Source of the DNA: Tricholoma matsutake
Lineage: Eukaryota; Basidiomycota; Agaricomycetes; Agaricales; Tricholomataceae
Direction of reading: 5' to 3'
DNA: 64,000 nt
Assembly: GCA_026075535.2 (NCBI GenBank)
Contig: AP026543.1
Coordinates: 5,952,001-6,016,000, forward strand
A model generated the notes under the pieces. The model made no database searches. It saw nothing but the letters and a program-made list of their open reading frames with translations, and was not told the DNA's origin. This document shows positions 58,393-64,000 of this stretch, piece by piece (within the stretch, counting starts at the first letter, position 1; each line of letters begins with the position of its first letter). Position numbers and translations under genes: made by a program.

Positions 58393-58932
58393 TCATACAT
58401 GGGCCATCTTGTCGCTGTCTGTGTGCAGCCTGTGCTCATCAATCATATGACCTAGGCACTCTACCTTTTCAGTGTAGAGTTTGCACTTCTCTGCACAAAG
58501 GTACAGAGCATGCTCACATAGTTTGTTGAATACGAGCTCCAGATGTTTCTGGTGCTCCTCAATCGAGTTACTAAACACAAAGGTATCATCCAAGTATGCA
58601 TGGACAAATATTCCAATGTAATCTCAGAAGATTAAATTCATCAACCTTTGAAAGGTTGATGGTGCATTGCAGTTGCCTTGTTGCATAACCAGGCTTTCAT
58701 ATATGCCTTGAACTGTCGAAAAGGCGGTTTTCCAGATGTCCTCTAGTTCCACTCGGACTTGCTCATAAGCATCTGAGAGATCTATCTTCGAGCGATATGT
58801 AGCTTGAGCAACATCAAGACAAATCATGTCTTGATCAGGAAATGGTGTAACATCTTTCACCATATTTGCATTCCTCTTCACTGCATTAATCACAGTGTGA
58901 ATTGCTCCTGATTTCTTTGGCACCACTAGCAT
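58393..58932 (-). pseudogene. Element C reverse transcriptase core
   Basis: Reads LVVPKKSGAIHTVINAVKRN, KIDLSDAYEQVRVELEDIWK and NAPSTFQRLMNLIF, then a TGA (58624) and the active site HAYLDDTFVFSNSIEEHQKH, followed by LYLCAEKCKLYTEKVECLGH. The FRDYIG-like region after the TGA suggests CGA at that position. It joins upstream, across the hAT element, with the 60460-60984 segment. Confidence 0.88.
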
Positions 58933-58985
58933 TGGAGCAGCTTGCTCCGCTCGAGCAGGGCGCCACCACCCTGCTTTGCAGTATT

Positions 58986-60462
58986 TAGTGTTTAAAAGTC
59001 CAGTTCACGCAACCAGAAAAAACCACTAACCGAACTGGACCAAACTGCGGTCCAGTTTTTTTGGCGGTTGCAGTTGCCTTACATTTTGCTATGGGGTCGG
59101 TTGCAGTTCTTTAAATTGTAAAACCAATTGAAACCAGTCCTAACCGGTCCCAATCGACTTATTTACATAGTACCTACTTGATTAGGGGGGGTATACTAAC
59201 TAATACTAAAGAATTCTAATGGGGTGAAAGATGACCAAAAGTGAGGGTTTATATACCCTGGAGCTATGCACAGACCATTTGATTGTGCTTGCTCACAAAA
59301 AATAGAAGTGGTGCCACTTTGCAGACACCATTCCCATGACACACTGCCACCAACAATGCTGCATCTCCTCACCACCACCACCGCTCCTCTGCCCAGCATG
59401 ATGCTGCCTCCCACAAAGCAGGCCACATCACACAGGATGGGCCCAAACAACCATAGCTGTCATACGGGCCCTAGTTAAGTTTTTGTTTAATACTTGTTTC
59501 ATTTTTATTAACTAATACTTCAACTTGATTTTTAGGTATTACACATGTTATAATGACCCCTGACTTGGCACACCCCGGACCTGACACCAAATGGCCACCA
59601 ACACCGACAATGATGATGTGGCTTTGCTGCCACATCACCAACCGACTATAACAACAACATGGCATTGCTGCCACGTCACCAGCGTCCACCGCTGATGCCA
59701 ATGAAGATGACGAATGATGCCACCTCATGCAGCTCCAATGACAATGCCAGTAGCTAAGACGATGGCCTATGAATGGGGGGGGACAGGGGAACAGCAGTGG
59801 CAGGGGAACAATGCGATGGGGGAACAATGCGACAACGACGCCAATGGGGACAACGAACGAAGGGAATGCGGTATGGAACTGCCCCCCCCCCAATTGCTCC
59901 TTGTCCTGCTAACCACGAGCCCCCCACCTACAGATTGAAAACCACCCCAGAAGAGGCTGCTGATGACCCAAGCACCTACCATCATCGCTGCGAGCCACTG
60001 CTCGCAGGGTGGGTTGGGGGGTGCGGCTGCCGACAACGACAATGATGATGCCCCCTCTTGGGGTTTTTTTTTTCTCTCTCATTTTGATGGTAACAGGCCC
60101 CATCCCTTTGCACATCCTGCGAGGTAGGGGGGGTTTGTTTTAGTTATTTTTTGTTTCTTTATTATCCACTTGCCCACTCACAGGCCCCTGCTTGTGAGGG
60201 GCTTATTTTAGTGTAGAATAGTATTATTATATACTTTATATATGTATATAATGTCAGTTTAGACCGACACGAGTTGGTCGATGACTGGTTGTGGCCCAAA
60301 CTGGCCACAACCAGTTCTCAAACTTGGACCAAACTGCAATGAACCGGTTTCTTGTGGTTCGGTCCAGTTCTCATTATATTTTGAACGTAGTTGAACTGGT
60401 TGCCACCCCAGTTTGCTCCAAAAGTGGAAAAAAACCGGACCTAACCAGACTTTAAAACACTA
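58986..60462. mobile_element. Non-autonomous hAT-like element, copy 3
   Basis: 1,477 bp, ends TAGTGTTTAAAAGTCC and (inverted) GACTTTAAAACACTA, flanked by a perfect 8-bp duplication GCAGTATT (58978-58985, 60463-60470). An 8-bp duplication and a TAGTGTTTAA terminus fit the hAT superfamily. No transposase ORF is present. It splits element C's pol cleanly. Confidence 0.85.
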
Positions 60463-61210
60463 GCAGTATTTCACTACCTTCTCGGAGAGGGGTTTCCTCA
60501 TCAAGTCTGGATACTTTGGAAGATAGTAATTGTACTTCTTCTTTTCTTCCACTAGTGGGATGTGATGGTTTATCTCCCTAAGGGGAGGTAGTTTGTCAGG
60601 TACTCCACTGAGGATATCCTGACAAGATTGTTTCCACTCTTCTCGAAGACGTGGAAGGTCTTTCTTGGAGAGAGGACCTTTTGCGTAGGCTTTGGAGGCC
60701 AAGTCTTTGCATATTGCAAAGAGAACATTGTTCAGGTCATCGACTTGTTCTGGCCGTAGCACCACAGGAATGGAAGGGTCAAACCCAAAAGGTTCAAATT
60801 TAGGGCCCTCAGGAAATTGATCCCGAGTGAATTCTTGGACGAACTCTTCCAATTCGTCCTCGTTATCACTTTCAGGCTTCTCGTCAGGCCCCAGCAACAT
60901 GGGGTCCAATATGCTAAGGCCTGAAGGACAATGTTGAGCCTCAACATCATCCACTTCCTCCATTTCCACCTTCCTCCATTTCACAGAGGGAGGCTGGCCC
61001 TGTGTAGAACTTGGGACAACCTTGTCCAGGTCCTTTACTTTTTTAGCAGTCGGGTGCCTGCTATGGAATCACTCATCCTTTGGAGGTTGAGGCCGCTGAT
61101 GATACTCAACCTGGGAAAACCACCAAAACAGCCAATGAGGCAACTGATGATATTTGCAATGAGTCAGAGGAAGGGAGTGAGATGTTCCAAATGTTTGTGG
61201 TCAAACCTAT
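60460..61210 (-). pseudogene. Element C pol segment before the RT
   Basis: From about 61060 downward reads KDLDKVVPSSTQGQPP, then KWRKVEMEEVDDVEA, acidic DEKPESDNEDELEEFVQEFT, PKFEPFGFDPSIPVVLRPEQ and HHIPLVEEKKKYNYYLPKYP, ending KPLSEKVVKYC at the hAT insertion. This is the usual spacer between protease and RT. Confidence 0.75.
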
Positions 61211-61214
61211 GGGA

Positions 61215-62278
61215 AGATAACTAGTTGGTACTAGTTGTGAAGGTAGTGCTATAGGAGACGAAGGTATTTGGTGTGGTCTGATCAAGTATCGATTGATATC
61301 AAGGACGATCGATGAGATCGACGGTGAACAAATTTATTGTCGATGGTCAAAGTGTGAATTCCGAGGACCTTTCGATAGGTCGATAGTATACGAAGACTAT
61401 AGCCAATGGCTAGGAAGTGTTGGAATGGTTGCTAGTGCTAACAATCAGAGGATCATAGGAAGATCGAGGATGACGATGATCGCAGAGGTTTTTCATCGAT
61501 CGAGAAAACTCATAGAGACTTAGATTGTTTTTAGAAGATTGATCGGATGCTTAGAACTGTATACGAGACAATAGGTGAAGACAATTTCTTGTATTTCCAA
61601 GTAGATACTACAGAGTTTTATATGTTTTAAAAGAAACTTCCTGAAATGGTATAAGAAACATGTGTAGAACATGAGGCAAAAGATATGAGTTAAGGCACAA
61701 GGCCAAAAAGGAGACTGGAATCCAAACAAGAAAGAGATGTATCATATGATGAAGGAGTAATAAAGGGAAAGAACTAAAAAGAGACTGTCCTTTGTGTATA
61801 AACCACGCTAAGTCTCGCAATAATCCGTCCAGTGGGTTCTGTATGCAATAGGGACTTGGAACGAGGCTGACCTATGATCAGCAGGTTTGAGCACAAGTTG
61901 GAATACATCCTAGTGCATGGTCTTCCACCATTTAGATAATGAAGGTGGTGCCTGATGTCGCTCGTAGTCTCTCGATATCGATCGATGACACTCGACAATG
62001 GTCGACGATGTTCGATCGTGGTCGTGGTTTGTTCGAAGTTGATTGGGGATGATTGATGGTCGTTTAGAGGGATCTTAGGGGATTTCGAGATAGTCAAAGG
62101 TTGTGCAATGTGGTTTCTCGGTACGATCGATGTTGCTGGTGATGTTTTGATGTGGTCGATATGATATCGCGATCAATAAACTGGGTCGCGCTGTGTCTGG
62201 GACATTGTAGGAGTTAGCCGATGTGATTGGAATGTGGTTAAAGTGGTGAATCGGCCTTTGAGCTGAGGAGACAACCTA
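61215..62278. other. About 1.06 kb insertion-like spacer within element C
   Basis: Unlike the flanking pol segments this stretch has no retroelement coding similarity. It is rich in TCGAT and GATCGA (for example TCTCGATATCGATCGATGAC near 61970). It could be a solo LTR or other element; no terminal repeat or target duplication was found. Confidence 0.4.
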
Positions 62279-62530
62279 TCACTGCATAGCATGCTGTCTG
62301 GCTTGCATGAAGGTGTTAGGGCCCTTGATTACTGTATCGAGGTGCTTTCCCTTAACGTGTACTTCGTCACGTTCAAAGTCTAGGACTATACCATGTTTTC
62401 TCATAAACACGGTTCCCAGAATGGCATCATACCTATTGATGTTAACTACATCAAAATAGTGGGTATTTACCACTCCACTGATCTCAAAATTGGTGAAGAG
62501 TCCAAAGTTTATCTTTGAACGGCTACCCAC
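62279..62530 (-). pseudogene. Element C protease C-terminal part
   Basis: Reads GSRSKINFGLFTNFEISGVV, HYFDVVNINRYDAILGTVFM and RKHGIVLDFERDEVHVKG, the second half of a retropepsin-like domain (YDAILG..F...). It follows the catalytic half at about 62600 in the next ORF after one stop. Confidence 0.8.
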
Positions 62531-62539
62531 AGTGCCTAA

Positions 62540-64000
62540 TTACAAAGGCACAGGTTCTTCCAATTCATGAGCCTTTAAATTTGCTGACATAGCAAATTCT
62601 GGCAAGATGGAATCTGTTGTACAGCCGGAATCGAGCAGTATGTAGGCTTCAAGATTGTGAAGCATCATCTTTGCAATCAAGCATTTGTTATCCTCCTCAG
62701 TCTGAGGAGGACATTTAATTTTCTTTGAGGATTTCCTCAAAGTAGTCACCCCTTTAAAGCATGGCTTGTTCTTGAAAAGGCTGTCCATCATGATGCCAAG
62801 CCATTCAGAAAATGATGGAGGTTTATTCTCCGTCTCACTCTCTGAGTCTTCCTCAGAGTCAGACACTGACTGGGCAGATGGGCAGCTATCAGAGTCATAC
62901 TCCGAGAGAATTTCTCTGATTGCACCAAAGCATTCAGTTCCTGAATCATCACTGGGAATATGCCCAGTGTCAGACTCGATGTTATACAGTTTGCCCTCAG
63001 AGCTGTACTGCGATCTGTAAGGGATCTCCTCAGATAAGGCTGAACCATACTCAGAGGAAGAATTGCCCTCTGAGTCGCTGTGTGCGGTGGCGAATCTTTC
63101 TTTCGTTGCTGATCGAGAGTCTGAGCTCTTTTTAGGGCTTGGATCGTGCTTGTCACATTCTTTGCTACTACTATGAGTAGCATGTTGATCATTCAAGGAG
63201 GCTGATTCTTCTCTAGCAGCATGCATTTTTGCCATTGGTCTTTGTTGCCCGTACTTTGGGCACTTAGGATTTGTGGAGTAATGAGGGCCTCCACAGTTGT
63301 AGCAAGTGGGAGCCTTGCTTTCACCAGACTTCCTGTCTGGTTTGTTTGCATTAGACCTGGAAGGTTTGCTTCCAGGAGAATGATGTCGTGTATCATGATG
63401 CTCTTTGTAATGGCGATCTCGATTGCCGTAGCTTTGGTGGTCTTTGTCCAGATATTTTGAACCGGATGGTTTAGAGTTATCACAATAATTTTTATCGTGT
63501 TTATTGTAACAATCTTGCAATCGTTCATTAGATCTTTCAGGAGAAGGATCCTTTGTTTTGGGAGCTTTAGTCAAAGAGGATGTCTTCGACTTCATGGAAT
63601 CCATGATACACTTCTTTTTGTTGAAGTGTTTTCTCATTTTTCCAATTTCCTCCGCCTGACAGGGGTAGTGCAAAATATTTCCCACTGAGCTAGTCTCAGT
63701 GGAGCATCCTTTGTCCAGTACAAAGGATATGAGGTTGTTGGGCAACCCAGTCACCAACTGGGTCTTGAAGGTGAAAGGATTGGGTGCCTGGATCATTCTG
63801 GCAGCATAGCACTCCAGTTTGTGGTAGTAGCCCATAATGCCTTCTTCGTTGTTATAATCAACATGCCAAAATTTGTTGGTCGCATCATGGGTTGCATTCT
63901 CATGCCCGAACCGGTCGTATAGGCCAGTTATGACTTCCTTGAAAGTCCAGGCAGCTTGTTGATGGTATGCACCGTCAACACTGTCCTCAAACCAAGTCAA
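62540..64000 (-). pseudogene. Element C gag and protease active site (start outside the window)
   Basis: Enters from the right edge with capsid-like sequence (AAWTFKEVITGLYDRFGHEN, YYHKLECYAARMIQAPNPFT). A basic/His-rich stretch (YGNRDRHYKEHHDTRHHSPG) precedes a CCHC-like knuckle CYNCGGPHYSTNPKC. A Ser/Asp/Glu-rich linker leads to the protease active site EAYILLDSGCTTDSILPEFA (DSG intact), followed by KAHELEEPVPL. The N-terminus is not in the window. Confidence 0.85.

Larger units (their letters stand above)
41649..64000 (-). mobile_element. Element C: Ty3/gypsy chromovirus, partial, host of elements A and hAT copy 3
   Basis: Gag, protease, RT, RNase H, integrase and chromodomain are read in this order from the right edge down to 41649, with element A (42162-56511) and a hAT-like element (58986-60462) in between. 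Removing A and one GCCAC makes the integrase run on in frame (NMAVA to HDSIIAERV); removing the hAT element and one GCAGTATT rejoins KVVKYC to KAGWW. Its LTRs were not found; the left end is not defined beyond the pol stop, and the right end lies outside the window. Confidence 0.8.

Noticed and set aside
1..64000. tRNA, rRNA or other structured RNA genes
   Set aside because: No cloverleaf or rRNA-like sequence was recognised on either strand by eye; a covariance-model scan was not possible.

Overview
The window reads as nuclear DNA of a mushroom-type basidiomycete (Agaricomycetes). Genes carry many short introns (about 45-75 nt, GT...AG), neighbours are often head-to-head with very short shared promoters, and the transposon-borne ORFs resemble families I know from agaric genomes. 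The assignment is inferred from gene structure and protein content; no marker gene pins down the species.

Positions 1-23,600 form a compact gene-rich block of 14 host genes. In order: SUA5-type tRNA threonylcarbamoylation enzyme (-), an FMC1-like ATP synthase assembly factor (-), an RRM protein (+), a large protein with an eIF4A-like but catalytically degenerate DEAD-box core (+), Elongator subunit ELP2 (-), a mitochondrial-type holo-ACP synthase (+), IBA57/CAF17 (-), PET191/COA5 (+), a Ure2-like glutathione transferase (-), a DUF1640/MCUR1-like mitochondrial membrane protein (+), a PYM (Mago-Y14 binding) protein (-), GPN-loop GTPase 3 (+), a His/Tyr-rich small protein (+) and a large SLIP-GC-like nuclear GTPase (-). 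Several serve mitochondria (FMC1, PPT2-like, IBA57, PET191, DUF1640, probably SUA5), and two (SUA5, ELP2) act in tRNA anticodon-loop modification. These are shared themes, not an operon.

From 23.8 kb to the end no host gene is visible; everything is transposable elements. A 9.6-kb Mutator-like element (23,827-33,464) has perfect 22-bp terminal inverted repeats and a 9-bp target duplication with one mismatch, and starts about 235 bp upstream of the GTPase start codon. Past a gag fragment and a non-autonomous hAT-like element carrying a second copy inside it (35,061-~37,390) comes a gag-like gene of unknown family (37,721-41,532, -), split by another hAT-like element. Then comes a nest of Ty3/gypsy chromoviruses. 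Element C (-, 41,649 to beyond 64,000) is interrupted by element A (-, 42,162-56,511, target duplication GCCAC). Element A is itself interrupted by element B (+, 47,948-56,061, target duplication TATGC). Element C is also split by a hAT-like element (58,986-60,462, target duplication GCAGTATT). In each of the last three cases the host sequence rejoins cleanly, giving a readable order of insertion.

The most unusual object is element B. Its gag ends at a GGGTTTT-TAG sequence that fits a -1 frameshift signal into pol. Its pol stop overlaps the start of a third ORF (TGATG), and that ORF encodes two zinc knuckles in the position where an env gene would lie. Nearly all nonsense codons in elements A, B, C and the gag-like gene are TGA where context suggests CGA, as expected from deamination of methylated CpG.
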